A stretch of 64,000 bases of DNA from contig NZ_LNUV01000006.1 in NCBI RefSeq assembly GCF_001512285.1, positions 2,216,809 through 2,280,808 of the forward strand. The letters are read 5' to 3'. The DNA is from Arthrobacter sp. EpRS71 (GTDB taxonomy: Bacteria; Actinomycetota; Actinomycetes; Actinomycetales; Micrococcaceae). The translations under genes were made by a program, and so were the position numbers. Under the pieces are notes generated by a model. The model searched no databases, was not told the origin of the DNA, and saw only the letters and a program-made list of their open reading frames with translations. Shown in pieces: positions 1-8,241 of the stretch (its first letter is position 1; each line of letters begins with the position of its first letter).

Positions 1-51
1 TCAGGTCGTTCTGAGCTGTCAGAACGACCTGAACTGCGACCTACTTGGGTG
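1..51. repeat. Palindromic intergenic element, copy 1 (cut by window edge)
   Basis: Bases 1-14 and 19-32 form a perfect 14-bp inverted repeat around a 4-base loop. The sequence after it (33-51) matches the outer right arm of the copies at 43004-43069 and 61233-61288. The matching outer left arm would lie before base 1. It sits downstream of the rplL terminator. The role is unknown; it could be a REP-like element or a bidirectional transcription barrier. Confidence 0.75.
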
Positions 52-77
52 CACGAAACGTTGGTGAGTTAAACGCA

Positions 78-120
78 GGAAGCCCCGCCCGGTTCCTCTG
101 ACGGAACGGGCGGGGCTTCC
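78..120 (-). terminator. Rho-independent terminator after rplL
   Basis: GC-rich inverted repeat with arms of about 18 bp (GGAAGCCCCGCCCG type) and a 6-base loop, starting 15 bases past the rplL stop on the minus strand. The following T tract is short and broken, as is common in high-GC actinobacteria. Confidence 0.85.
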
Positions 121-134
121 ACAAGCAAGACGAG

Positions 135-512
135 TTACTTGAGGGTAACCGTAGCGCCAGCTTCTTCGAGCTGAGCCTTTGCCTTCTCGGCAGCTTCCTT
201 CGTGGCGCCTTCGAGAACAGCCTTCGGTGCGCTGTCAACCAGGTCCTTGGCTTCCTTGAGGCCGAGGGAGGTGATGGCGCGAACTTCCTTGATCACTGCG
301 ATCTTCTTGTCGCCAGCAGCTTCGAGAACGACGTCGAATTCGGTCTTCTCTTCAGCAGCTTCAGCAGCACCGCCGGCAGCGGGGCCAGCAACTGCAACAG
401 CAGCAGCCGTAACTTCGAAGGTCTCTTCGAAGAGCTTGACGAACTCGGAGAGCTCGATGATGGTCAGTTCCTTGAAAGCTTCAATGAGCTCTTCGTTGCT
501 GAGCTTCGCCAT
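135..512 (-). CDS. rplL: 50S ribosomal protein L7/L12
   Basis: The 125-aa product is the multicopy stalk protein of the large subunit, which recruits translation GTPases. The N-terminal dimerisation segment (about 1-35) is followed by an Ala/Gly-rich hinge (about 37-52). The C-terminal domain carries the family signature EKTEFDVVL and ends in GATVTLK. Length is normal for the family. It lies 76 bases downstream of rplJ on the same strand, with AAGGA before the ATG and a strong terminator after it. It is probably co-transcribed with rplJ under the L10 leader, the usual arrangement. Confidence 0.98.
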   Translation of the reverse strand: MAKLSNEELIEAFKELTIIELSEFVKLFEETFEVTAAAVAVAGPAAGGAAEAAEEKTEFDVVLEAAGDKKIAVIKEVRAITSLGLKEAKDLVDSAPKAVLEGATKEAAEKAKAQLEEAGATVTLK

Positions 513-588
513 GGTGGCGTCCTTCCATTAGTTGGCGCAGATCCGGGCTAAACCGGTCCATGCACCAGAGTTTGATTGAGGGGAGAAC

Positions 589-1182
589 TTAGTTCTCTTC
601 GGTTGCAGCTTCAGCGGCTTCGGCCGGAGCCGCAACCTCTTCAGCAGCAGCCTCTTCAGCGGCCGGAGCTTCTTCAGCGGCCGGTGCAGATGCGCCGCCC
701 TCTTCTTCAAGCTTGAGGCGCAGGGCGTCGATGATGCGTGCAGCAGCGGATGCGGGAGCCTTGAGGACACCAGCAACACGTGCAAGCTGCAGCTCGCGGG
801 ACTCGAGGGCTGCCAGTGCGGCAACTCCTGCTGCGTCCAATGCCTTGCCTTCGAAGACGCCGGTCTTGATAACCAGCTGCTTGTTGGCCTTGGCAAAGTC
901 CGTCAGGCTCTTGGCAGCAGCAACAGCGTCACCCTTGATGAAGGCGATTGCAGTGGGGCCGGCGAGCTGATCGTTGAATGCTTCAACTCCAGCTTCCTTG
1001 GCTGCAATGGCACTCAGGGTGTTCTTGACGACCGAGAACTTGGTGTCCTGGCCGAGCGCAACACGCAGTTCCTTGAGCTGTGCAACAGTGAGCCCGCGGT
1101 ATTCGGTCAGGACAGCCGCGTTCGATTCCTTGAAATCGTTGGTGATCTCCGCAACAGCGGAAACCTTGCTAGGCGTTGTCAT
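589..1182 (-). CDS. rplJ: 50S ribosomal protein L10
   Basis: The 197-aa product anchors L7/L12 dimers to 23S rRNA in the stalk base. The N-terminal RNA-binding domain is typical (TEYRGLTVAQLKELR, then KFSVVKNTLSAIA), followed by the helical L12-binding segment. The last 30 or so residues are an Ala/Glu/Pro-rich tail, seen in actinobacterial L10. The ATG has a strong GGAGG-type ribosome binding site (GGAAGGAGGGTT). Upstream lies a leader with an attenuator hairpin, so excess L10-L12 probably represses its own synthesis. Confidence 0.98.
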   Translation of the reverse strand: MTTPSKVSAVAEITNDFKESNAAVLTEYRGLTVAQLKELRVALGQDTKFSVVKNTLSAIAAKEAGVEAFNDQLAGPTAIAFIKGDAVAAAKSLTDFAKANKQLVIKTGVFEGKALDAAGVAALAALESRELQLARVAGVLKAPASAAARIIDALRLKLEEEGGASAPAAEEAPAAEEAAAEEVAAPAEAAEAATEEN

Positions 1183-1241
1183 AACCCTCCTTCCGGGGAA
1201 TAAAGCCGGTCTTCCGGGTCCCCGCTCACGAGAGCTAAAAC

Positions 1242-1270
1242 TAAAAACGCCCCGCGCAGATGCACGGGGC
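1242..1270 (-). terminator. Attenuator hairpin in the rplJ leader
   Basis: Ten-bp stem (GCCCCGTGCA against TGCGCGGGGC) with a 2-base loop. On the minus-strand RNA the one non-Watson-Crick position is a G-U pair, and the stem is followed at once by TTTTTAG. It lies inside the leader, 60 bases before rplJ, so it is an attenuator and not the end of an upstream gene. Confidence 0.8.
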
Positions 1271-1430
1271 TTGGCTCAACACAGTTTTATCCGTGGAGAC
1301 TTGCTTCGTTCACCTGCGCCGGCCGCCCTATGTTCAGGGTCCTTCGTCAAGGAATTCACTTTTGCCTCAGGGGCGCAGCTACAGAATTGAGCCATGCTCG
1401 AAAGAGTGGATTCCCATCAACCGACGGTCT
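1242..1430 (-). promoter_or_regulatory. L10 ribosomal-protein leader (autoregulatory 5' UTR of rplJ)
   Basis: Read on the minus strand, the transcript opens with CCAAAGACCGTCGG and later has GCGCAGGTGAACGAAG, the two conserved segments I associate with bacterial L10 leaders that bind the L10-L12 complex. About 110 bases on comes a GC-rich hairpin followed by five T residues (1242-1270), then about 60 bases to the rplJ ATG. The arrangement supports attenuation by the pathway product. A covariance-model search would confirm it. Confidence 0.82.
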
Positions 1431-1436
1431 TTGGTA

Positions 1437-1465
1437 ATTCAAGGTTACGGGAGAGTGTTCGGCAA
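1437..1465 (-). promoter_or_regulatory. Predicted sigma-70-type promoter of rplJ-rplL
   Basis: On the minus strand TTGCCG (1460-1465) and TTGAAT (1437-1442) are separated by 17 bases. The -10 would place the transcript start near 1430, exactly where the conserved L10-leader sequence begins. Confidence 0.6.
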
Positions 1466-1481
1466 ACCAAATCGGCCCGGC

Positions 1482-2633
1482 CTAGTCTGACGACGTTGCT
1501 CCCGACAACCTGCCCGGAAGTTCCTTCTGCCACAGTCCAGTGACGCCTGCCGTGGTGAATCCCAACTGTTTGTTCACAGTCAGGAGGTACCTGTTCTCCG
1601 GCGCGTTCCATGTATAGATGACACGGGCGTCCGGGAACTGCTCGCTCAGCCGTTCCATGTTGGCAACCTTGATCAGCAAGCCAAGCTTGTTGCCCCGCTG
1701 CTCCTGCAGGACCAAAGTATCGTCTTGGAAGACCACGTCTTGGCGGTGCGCAAGAACGCTGATGGTGGTCAGGCCCACCAGGCGTCCGCTCTCTACATGC
1801 TCGACGGCGGTCACCACGGTGCGCCGGCCCTGCGCCAAAGCGGCGTTCTCGGTTTCGCGCAGAACCGCTTCGTCGAAAACCATTCCGCTCGCTTCGACTT
1901 CAGGTGCGTCCTCGTCCCCCTCGTCCCGCACCACTTCCCCGGCCGCGTTCTCCAATGCGGCAACGGCTTCCAGCCAAGGTTCGGGGCAACGGTCCGTCCA
2001 ATGATGCAAAGCGTACCGGCCTCCGTTGGCCTCTTCTGCTTCGAGCTGCAGATCCCCCACCAGCTTGGAATCCAGAGGCAGCACGCAGGAGCTGAACTGT
2101 TCAATGTGCTGAAGGGTGTATCCAGCCCGTTTGGCGAAGTCCACCTCCCTGCTGCTCACCGGTACGAAACCAGCACCGCTGCCCGGGATCAACTGGTCCT
2201 CGGGTATCTCGGTGAGGGACGTTGCCGGATGGTTGGTATCCACCAAAGCCATGGTGCGTCCTTCTGCCCGGGCGAGCTGCTCCGCGGCTTCCAGCAATTG
2301 ACGGCCGACGCCCTGCCCTTGGAACTCGGGAAGGATGTCCAAAGTGAACTCCGCCAGGTCAAGGTTGTCCGCCAAGGGGAGGGCGATGTCCACTGTGCCC
2401 ACAATGACGCCCTCTACTTTTGCCACCAGAAGAATCTGGCGCTCATAGGGATCAGAAAGCTCCAACAGCTTTTCCAAGGGGGTGTAGGCGAGGTCGTCAC
2501 TCCCCCAGGTCTCCATGCGTACCCGTCGCCCTACTTCCACGGCGTCCAGGAAATCAGTCGCGTCGGGGCTGTCCAGGGTGTCAGGCACCCAGAGCTGCTC
2601 GACTTGAACGGTCTTCGCCTCGTCTACAGTCAT
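1482..2633 (-). CDS. GNAT acetyltransferase, two-domain, second of a tandem pair
   Basis: A 383-aa protein with two GNAT folds. The N-terminal half has a clear acetyl-CoA loop (FQGQGVGRQLLEAA, about residue 115) preceded by the strand FTLDILPE. The C-terminal half (about 250-380) resembles the second GNAT domain of MshD-type enzymes, with the motif RGNKLGLLIKVANM. The ATG at 2633 overlaps the stop of the upstream paralogue as ATGA and has a GGCTGGA ribosome binding site, so I prefer it to the ATG 18 bases upstream. The substrate is unknown. Similar length and architecture to its neighbour indicate an old duplication. Confidence 0.88.
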   Translation of the reverse strand: MTVDEAKTVQVEQLWVPDTLDSPDATDFLDAVEVGRRVRMETWGSDDLAYTPLEKLLELSDPYERQILLVAKVEGVIVGTVDIALPLADNLDLAEFTLDILPEFQGQGVGRQLLEAAEQLARAEGRTMALVDTNHPATSLTEIPEDQLIPGSGAGFVPVSSREVDFAKRAGYTLQHIEQFSSCVLPLDSKLVGDLQLEAEEANGGRYALHHWTDRCPEPWLEAVAALENAAGEVVRDEGDEDAPEVEASGMVFDEAVLRETENAALAQGRRTVVTAVEHVESGRLVGLTTISVLAHRQDVVFQDDTLVLQEQRGNKLGLLIKVANMERLSEQFPDARVIYTWNAPENRYLLTVNKQLGFTTAGVTGLWQKELPGRLSGATSSD

Positions 2634-3748
2634 TCCAGCCGTTTCTGCCATTCGCCGTCAAAGCCGGAAGGCTTGAACCCCAAGGCGATATTTATGGCCA
2701 GCATATGCCGGTTTTCATTGGCGTTCCATGTCATCACCGACGTGGCGGCCGGCCACAACGTTTGTACACGGCGAAGATTGGCTATTTTGACCAGCATGCC
2801 GAGGCGGTAACCGCGGTGTCCGGGAGCAACCAAGGTGTCCTCTTGGTAGACCATGCCCGGCGTGGCTTCACGGTGGGTGAGGATGGTGTACGCCGCCAAC
2901 TCACCCGTGGCATCGTGTCGGGCAACAGCCGCCGTGAAGGCCACTCCACCTGCCAGCCAGGCGTTCTCCTCCACACGGACACGGTTGGCATCCCACTCCT
3001 CGCCCTCCCAGCCCAGGCCTGCAATAGGTACCTCCGTACTCATGAGGCTTTTGAGCCTGGCGAACACGTCCACGAGCTCATCAGGGCAGCGGTCCTGCCA
3101 TCCGATCACGCTGTACCCGGCCGCCAGTTTGGTTGCCTGCTCTTCGAGCTCCCGCAGGAGCTCTTCCCCCACCGGAAGGGGCAGCGTGCTGTTGGTTTCC
3201 ACCTGCTCCAGGGAATAGCCGTGATGAAGGGCAAAGCCAGTGGAGGCGGTATCCAGCGGGACGCCGCCCGTACCGGATTTTGCCTCCAGCAGCTCGGCTT
3301 TTGGGACGATGAGCCGCATTGGCTCCGAGCAAAACGCGTCAAAGGACACACGGTCCCGTTCCTGGGCCAGTCCTTCCAGCACCTCGAGGATCCTTGTGCC
3401 AATGCCGCGGCGCCGATAGCCGGCGTCCACCACGACGTCCACACCCGCCGTCGTGGTGTTTTCGCTCAGCGGCAGTGTCAGCGTGCCGCGGCCCACCACT
3501 ACCTCATCCAGGCGCGCCAGGAAGACGTGCCGCTCTTCGTAGGCATTGCCCTGCCAGAAGAGGACAGCTTCGGCCAGCGTGGAACAACGGTCCAGATCGC
3601 CCCAGAGATCCAGGTGATGGGCAACGTCAAGATCATGGAAGGCGCGAAAATCGGGCGACCCCGTCGCGTCGGGGCTTGCGGGGACCGGAATCCGTTCTAC
3701 GGACAACCCGGCGGGGGCGGAAGAGTACGACGACGCCACGCACCACAT
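2630..3748 (-). CDS. GNAT acetyltransferase, two-domain, first of a tandem pair
   Basis: About 372 aa with two GNAT-like domains. The N-terminal domain contains VDAGYRRRGIGTRILE, a good acetyl-CoA pyrophosphate loop. The C-terminal domain has APGHRGYRLGMLVKIANL and the ending WNANENRHMLAIN, mirrored in the next gene (WNAPENRYLLTVN). It lies between rplA and the rplJ leader, on the same strand as the ribosomal genes but after the rplA terminator. The start is uncertain: ATG 3748 has only a weak ribosome binding site, and a TTG at 3787 would add 13 residues. The substrate is unknown. Confidence 0.85.
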   Translation of the reverse strand: MWCVASSYSSAPAGLSVERIPVPASPDATGSPDFRAFHDLDVAHHLDLWGDLDRCSTLAEAVLFWQGNAYEERHVFLARLDEVVVGRGTLTLPLSENTTTAGVDVVVDAGYRRRGIGTRILEVLEGLAQERDRVSFDAFCSEPMRLIVPKAELLEAKSGTGGVPLDTASTGFALHHGYSLEQVETNSTLPLPVGEELLRELEEQATKLAAGYSVIGWQDRCPDELVDVFARLKSLMSTEVPIAGLGWEGEEWDANRVRVEENAWLAGGVAFTAAVARHDATGELAAYTILTHREATPGMVYQEDTLVAPGHRGYRLGMLVKIANLRRVQTLWPAATSVMTWNANENRHMLAINIALGFKPSGFDGEWQKRLE

Positions 3749-3788
3749 CCTACGGCGCACCACTGCAGGTGAACAGGGAAAGGGCAAG

Positions 3789-3824
3789 AAAAAGGACCGC
3801 CCGGCAGAGCCGGACGGTCCTTTT
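3789..3824 (-). terminator. Rho-independent terminator after rplA
   Basis: Inverted repeat AAAGGACCG / CGGTCCTTT with an inner CCGGC/GCCGG stem, starting 24 bases past the rplA stop. The minus-strand transcript ends in TTTTTC. It separates rplK-rplA from the acetyltransferase pair. Confidence 0.85.
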
Positions 3825-3847
3825 ATCAGAGCAAGTGCCCGCGAAGC

Positions 3848-4555
3848 TTACGCGTCGACGAGGACCTTGGTGACGTTCGGGTCAACGGTGATGCCCGGAC
3901 CGAACGTGGTGGCAACGGTAGCCTTCTGGATGTAGCGGCCCTTGGAAGCGGACGGCTTCAAACGAAGAACCTCTTCCAGTGCAGCTGCGTAGTTCTCAGC
4001 CAGCTTGTTGACGTCGAAAGACACCTTGCCGATGATGAAGTGCAGGTTGGAGTGCTTGTCGACGCGGAAGTCGATCTTGCCACCCTTGATGTCGTTGACA
4101 GCCTTGGTGACATCCGGGGTAACCGTACCGGTCTTCGGGTTCGGCATCAGGTTACGCGGACCGAGGACCTTGCCCAGACGGCCAACCTTGCCCATGAGGT
4201 CAGGGGTTGCCACTGCGGCATCGAAGTCGGTCCAGCCGGCTGCGATCTTTTCGATCAGGTCATCGGAACCAACGAAGTCAGCGCCGGCAGCGATTGCTGC
4301 TTCAGCTTTGTCGCCCGTTGCGAAAACGAGGACGCGGGCGGTCTTACCGGTGCCGTGGGGCAGGTTGACGGTGCCACGAACCATCTGGTCGGCCTTACGC
4401 GGGTCAACGCCCAAACGGAAAGCTACCTCAACGGTTGCGTCGAACTTGGAAGGGTTGGTGTCCTTCGCGAGGGTGATGGCCTCGACCGGGGCGTAAACCT
4501 TGCCTGCCTCGATCTTGGCTACGGCTGCCTCATATGCTTTGCTGCGCTTTGCCAT
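3848..4555 (-). CDS. rplA: 50S ribosomal protein L1
   Basis: The 235-aa product binds 23S rRNA at the L1 stalk and is the translational repressor of the L11 operon in bacteria. It begins AKRSKAYEAAVAKI and has the family signature around LGPRNLMPNPKTGTVT and KGGKIDFRVDKHSNLH. I chose the ATG at 4555 because it matches L1 proteins and follows GGAGAA. A longer in-frame reading from 4642 has no conserved sequence. It lies 147 bases after rplK, in a gap that includes a GAAGGCC/GGCCTTC hairpin just past the rplK stop. Confidence 0.98.
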   Translation of the reverse strand: MAKRSKAYEAAVAKIEAGKVYAPVEAITLAKDTNPSKFDATVEVAFRLGVDPRKADQMVRGTVNLPHGTGKTARVLVFATGDKAEAAIAAGADFVGSDDLIEKIAAGWTDFDAAVATPDLMGKVGRLGKVLGPRNLMPNPKTGTVTPDVTKAVNDIKGGKIDFRVDKHSNLHFIIGKVSFDVNKLAENYAAALEEVLRLKPSASKGRYIQKATVATTFGPGITVDPNVTKVLVDA

Positions 4556-4702
4556 GCTGCTATTTCTCCTTGTGCAGTTGTGGTCTGCGGACCGCGCTGG
4601 GCCCTGCCACAAGCCGAGGATCCGGCAAGGATCCTGCGACATTTCAATGTTTCAGATGCCGGTTGCCCGGCGGGTGAAGGCCACAAGGGCCTTCGAAGGT
4701 TA

Positions 4703-5134
4703 CTAGCCTTCTACGGTGATGCCCATGGAGCGGGCGGTGCCTGCGATGATCAGGGCGGCAGCCTTGATGTCGTTGGCGTTGAGGTCTTCCATCTTGGTGG
4801 AAGCAATTTCCTCAACCTGTGCCTGGGTCAGCTTGGCAACCTTGACGGTGTGCGGGGTGGCCGAACCCTTGGCGACGCCTGCAGCCTTCTTGATGAGCTC
4901 TGCAGCCGGCGGGGTCTTGGTGATGAAGGTGAAGGAACGGTCTTCGTAAACCGTGATTTCAACCGGGATAACGTTTCCGCGCTGGGATTCCGTTGCAGCG
5001 TTGTACGCCTTGCAGAATTCCATGATGTTGACACCGTGCTGGCCAAGCGCAGGACCGATCGGCGGAGCCGGGTTAGCGGCACCTGCCTGGATCTGCAGCT
5101 TGATGAGGCCGGTGACCTTCTTCTTGGGAGCCAA
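4703..5134 (-). CDS. rplK: 50S ribosomal protein L11
   Basis: The 143-aa product forms the GTPase-associated centre with 23S rRNA. It has the N-terminal signature [20 protein letters not shown], and the C-terminal RNA-binding domain ends in [12 protein letters not shown]. The start codon is TTG, with AAGGA 7 bases upstream; the encoded APKKKVTG is the conserved N-terminus, so no other start fits. It is the first gene of the rplK-rplA pair and lies 130 bases after nusG. Confidence 0.98.
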
Positions 5135-5264
5135 TGTAGGGTCCTTCTCTCAATAGCTTCCTGGGACACAGGAGCGCGTCCCAGGTTGGTGGCCGCCATG
5201 GCGAGGCGGCCGGCCACTCCCGAACTGCTAAGCAGGCAGGACTGGAGCGAAATTTTGGAATCAG

Positions 5265-6131
5265 CTAGATCTTGGTGACCTGGTTGAAGGCGAGCGTTAC
5301 CGGGGTTTCGCGCTCGAAGATCGAGACCAGAACCACCAGGGTCTGGGACTCGGGCTTGATCTCGGAGATCGTAGCCGGGAGGGTCTCGAACGGACCTTCC
5401 TTGACGATAACCGACTCGCCGACCTCGAAGTCGACGGCCACGGGAGCCTGGTTCTGCTTGTTGACGGGCTTGCCCTGCTCTGCCTGCTCTTCTTCGAAGA
5501 CCGGGGCGAGCATGGAGAAGACCTCATCGAGCCGCAGCGGGACAGGGTTGTGGGCGTTGCCCACGAAGCCGGTGACACCCGGCGTGTGTCGAACGGCGCC
5601 CCAGGAAGCGTCGGTCAGATCCATACGGACCAGGACGTAGCCGGGAATGCGCACGCGGTTGATGACCTTGCGCTGCGCGTTCTTGATCTCAACGACCTCT
5701 TCCATGGGGACCTGGATCTCGAAGATGTAATCTTCCATGTCCAGGGTCTGGATGCGGGTCTCAAGGTTGGCCTTCACGCGGTTCTCGTAACCGGCGTAGG
5801 AGTGGATGACGTACCAGTCACCTTCCTGGCGGCGCAGCTTGCCCTTGAACTCTTCAGCCGGATCGACCGGGGCGGCTGCAGCAGCGGCTGCCAGTTCGTC
5901 GCCGTCGGACTCTTCCGAAGCGTCGTCTTCATCGGCAACATCACCGGATGCGTCATCAGACTCGGCGTCTACATCAGCTTCGAAATCCTCTTCGGAATCG
6001 TCGGCGTCGGCAGATTCGGGCGCAGCAGAATCGACCTCGGACTCTTCCACGACAATTGCCGTGGCGTCGGCTGAGTCCTCGGCGGATTCGCCCAGCTCAG
6101 TCTCGTTTACCTCGAGCTCCTGCTCAGACAC
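5265..6131 (-). CDS. nusG: Transcription termination/antitermination protein NusG
   Basis: A 288-aa transcription elongation factor that bridges RNA polymerase with Rho or the ribosome. The core NGN domain starts near residue 103 (GDWYVIHSYAGYENRVK). The C-terminal KOW domain includes VGESVIVKEGPFETLPATI. The first 100 residues are a highly acidic Asp/Glu/Ser/Ala region absent from E. coli NusG but usual in actinobacteria. The GTG at 6131 has a good ribosome binding site (AGGAGA, 6 bases away), so I prefer it to the ATG at 6161. secE precedes it. Confidence 0.95.
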   Translation of the reverse strand: MSEQELEVNETELGESAEDSADATAIVVEESEVDSAAPESADADDSEEDFEADVDAESDDASGDVADEDDASEESDGDELAAAAAAAPVDPAEEFKGKLRRQEGDWYVIHSYAGYENRVKANLETRIQTLDMEDYIFEIQVPMEEVVEIKNAQRKVINRVRIPGYVLVRMDLTDASWGAVRHTPGVTGFVGNAHNPVPLRLDEVFSMLAPVFEEEQAEQGKPVNKQNQAPVAVDFEVGESVIVKEGPFETLPATISEIKPESQTLVVLVSIFERETPVTLAFNQVTKI

Positions 6132-6245
6132 TTGGTCTCCTGCTTCCTCATTGCCTAACATGCCTATTTAAATGGCTCAATTCCGCAAACCCCGCAAAAT
6201 CCCTGAACTACCAAGGAATTTCACACAGTTTGCGGACAGATCCGC

Positions 6246-6527
6246 TTAGCGGTCCGTAGCGCCTGACCCACCGAAGACCCAGCTGACTCCCGTGCCGAAA
6301 GCCAGATCCAGCAGAGTGACGATGAGCATCATGATGGCCACGAACACCAGCACCACGAGCGTGTAATTGATCAGTTCCTTGCGGGTTGGAGCAACGACCT
6401 TCTTCAGTTCACCAATGACCTGGCGGACGAAGAGTGCAATTCGGGCGAAGAAACCGCGATCGGTTTTCTTGGCGGGACGGCCCTTCGAGCTGCTGGCAGC
6501 TGTTTCGGTCACCTGGTCCTCACTCAC
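6246..6527 (-). CDS. secE: Preprotein translocase subunit SecE
   Basis: A 93-aa single-pass membrane subunit of the SecYEG channel. The conserved amphipathic segment (FVRQVIGELKKVVAPTRKEL) is followed by one transmembrane helix (about 55-78). The short length is normal for actinobacteria. The GTG at 6527 is used here; a second GTG 15 bases downstream (VTETAASS) has a GAGGA box and could be the true start. The order tRNA-Trp, secE, nusG, rplK, rplA is the standard bacterial arrangement. Confidence 0.95.
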   Translation of the reverse strand: MSEDQVTETAASSSKGRPAKKTDRGFFARIALFVRQVIGELKKVVAPTRKELINYTLVVLVFVAIMMLIVTLLDLAFGTGVSWVFGGSGATDR

Positions 6528-6607
6528 CTTGCAAAGTCGTTGACCCGACTCTGATCAGAGCCATGGTTGCTGCGCGTGCCCCGGCGTTTCCGCCGGAACA
6601 GCTTGCG

Positions 6608-6680
6608 CAGGGCAGACAGGACTCGAACCTGCAACCTGCGGTTTTGGAGACCGCTGCGCTACCAATTGCGCCACTACCCT
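6608..6680 (-). tRNA. tRNA-Trp (anticodon CCA)
   Basis: A 73-base cloverleaf on the minus strand. The acceptor stem AGGGTAG pairs with CTGCCCT, the anticodon loop is CTCCAAA on a GCGGT/ACCGC stem, and the T loop is TTCGAGT. It stands directly upstream of secE. CCA is not encoded. Confidence 0.96.
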
Positions 6681-6932
6681 ATGGAATGAATCCATGTTTC
6701 AGGCCGCACTTCAGCCTGTGGTGCTTTTCAACACCGGTGAACCAGTCTACGCAAGAATTTCGCGATAGTCGAACCGGCCCGATTCAGGACCTCCCAGCCC
6801 GGAAAGCCTGTGACCAGCATTATCAGTCACAAAGTTCTGCAGGCACCCGGGAGCTCCGCAGAACAGCATAAGGTAGTTTACGTCGAATCCCATCATCCAG
6901 CCCACGAGCTGCCTGCGAAGAACGGTACATAG

Positions 6933-8162
6933 ATGTCTGCCGGAACAACTACCGCCCGCATTTCACAGCGAATCTCCGCCATTGCAGAGTCCGCCACCCT
7001 TGCCGTTGACGCCAAGGCCAAGGCACTGAAGGCCGCGGGACGTCCCGTGATCGGTTTCGGTGCCGGCGAACCCGATTTCCCCACCCCCGACTACATCGTC
7101 CAGGCAGCCATTGAAGCGGCCAGCCAGCCGAAGTACCACCGTTACTCCCCCGCGGGCGGCCTGCCCGAGCTTAAGAAGGCCATCGCGGAGAAGACCCTGC
7201 GGGACTCCGGCTACAAGGTTGACCCGTCCCAGGTCCTGGTGACCAATGGCGGTAAGCAGGCCGTCTACAACACGTTCGCAACCTTGGTGGACCCGGGCGA
7301 CGAAGTCATCATCCCCACCCCTTTCTGGACCACCTACCCGGAAGCCATCCGCCTTGCCGGCGGCGTGCCTGTTGAGGTCTTCGCCGGTCCCGAACAGGGC
7401 TACCTCGTGACCATCGAGCAGCTTGAGGCCGCGGTGACGGACAGGACCAAGATCCTGCTCTTCGTTTCCCCGTCCAACCCCACCGGCGCGGTTTACAGCC
7501 CCGAGCAGGTTGCGGAGATCGGCAAGTGGGCCGCGTCCAAGGGACTCTGGGTTGTTACCGACGAGATCTACGAGCACCTGACCTACGACGGCGTCGAGTT
7601 CACCTCCATCGCCACTGCCGCCCCGGAACTGGGCGACAAAGTTGTCATCCTCAACGGTGTGGCCAAGACCTACGCCATGACCGGTTGGCGCGTGGGATGG
7701 ATGATCGGCCCTGCCGACGTCATCAAGGCGGCCACCAACCTTCAGTCGCACGCGACGTCGAACGTCTCCAACATCATGCAGATCGCCGCTGCCGCTGCCC
7801 TCACGGGCCCGCTGACCGCCGTCGACGAGATGAAGGTGGCCTTCGACCGCCGCCGTAAGGCAATCGTCGCCGGACTGAACGCGATCGAAGGCGTTGAATG
7901 CCCGACGCCGACCGGCGCCTTCTACGTCTACGCGGACGTCCGCGGCCTGCTGGGTAAGGAATTTGAGACCTCCAACGGTCCCGTCCGGCCCCAAACCTCG
8001 GCTGAACTCGCCACCCTCATCCTCGACGAGGTTGAAGTTGCCGTGGTTCCGGGCGAGGCATTCGGTCCCTCCGGTTACGTCCGCCTCAGCTACGCACTCG
8101 GTGACGAGGATCTGGCAGAAGGCGTCCGCCGGATCCAGGAATTCCTGGGCAAGGCCAAGTAG
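6933..8162 (+). CDS. Class I/II PLP-dependent aminotransferase (aspartate aminotransferase type)
   Basis: A 409-aa cytosolic enzyme of fold-type I. Visible landmarks are GFGAGEPDFPTP (substrate-side glycine loop), SPSNPTGAVY with the conserved Asn, VVTDEIYEHLTYD (Asp and Tyr that contact PLP), and the PLP lysine at about residue 245 in GVAKTYAMTGWRVGW. This pattern is the subgroup Ib aspartate aminotransferase, which transfers the amino group between aspartate and 2-oxoglutarate. Some members also accept prephenate, so exact substrate use is not certain. It is monocistronic, divergent from tRNA-Trp/secE, and has its own terminator. Confidence 0.93.
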   Translation: MSAGTTTARISQRISAIAESATLAVDAKAKALKAAGRPVIGFGAGEPDFPTPDYIVQAAIEAASQPKYHRYSPAGGLPELKKAIAEKTLRDSGYKVDPSQVLVTNGGKQAVYNTFATLVDPGDEVIIPTPFWTTYPEAIRLAGGVPVEVFAGPEQGYLVTIEQLEAAVTDRTKILLFVSPSNPTGAVYSPEQVAEIGKWAASKGLWVVTDEIYEHLTYDGVEFTSIATAAPELGDKVVILNGVAKTYAMTGWRVGWMIGPADVIKAATNLQSHATSNVSNIMQIAAAAALTGPLTAVDEMKVAFDRRRKAIVAGLNAIEGVECPTPTGAFYVYADVRGLLGKEFETSNGPVRPQTSAELATLILDEVEVAVVPGEAFGPSGYVRLSYALGDEDLAEGVRRIQEFLGKAK

Positions 8163-8178
8163 CAACCAGCCACAGCAG

Positions 8179-8218
8179 ACGCTCTTCCACCGTGACAGGT
8201 GGAAGAGCGTTTGCGTTT
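8179..8218 (+). terminator. Rho-independent terminator between convergent genes
   Basis: Perfect inverted repeat with 13-bp arms (ACGCTCTTCCACC) around GTGACA, followed by TTGCGTTT. It ends the aminotransferase gene and faces the oncoming response-regulator gene. Confidence 0.92.
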
Positions 8219-8241
8219 AAGGCGCGGGATGTGAGAGAGCG

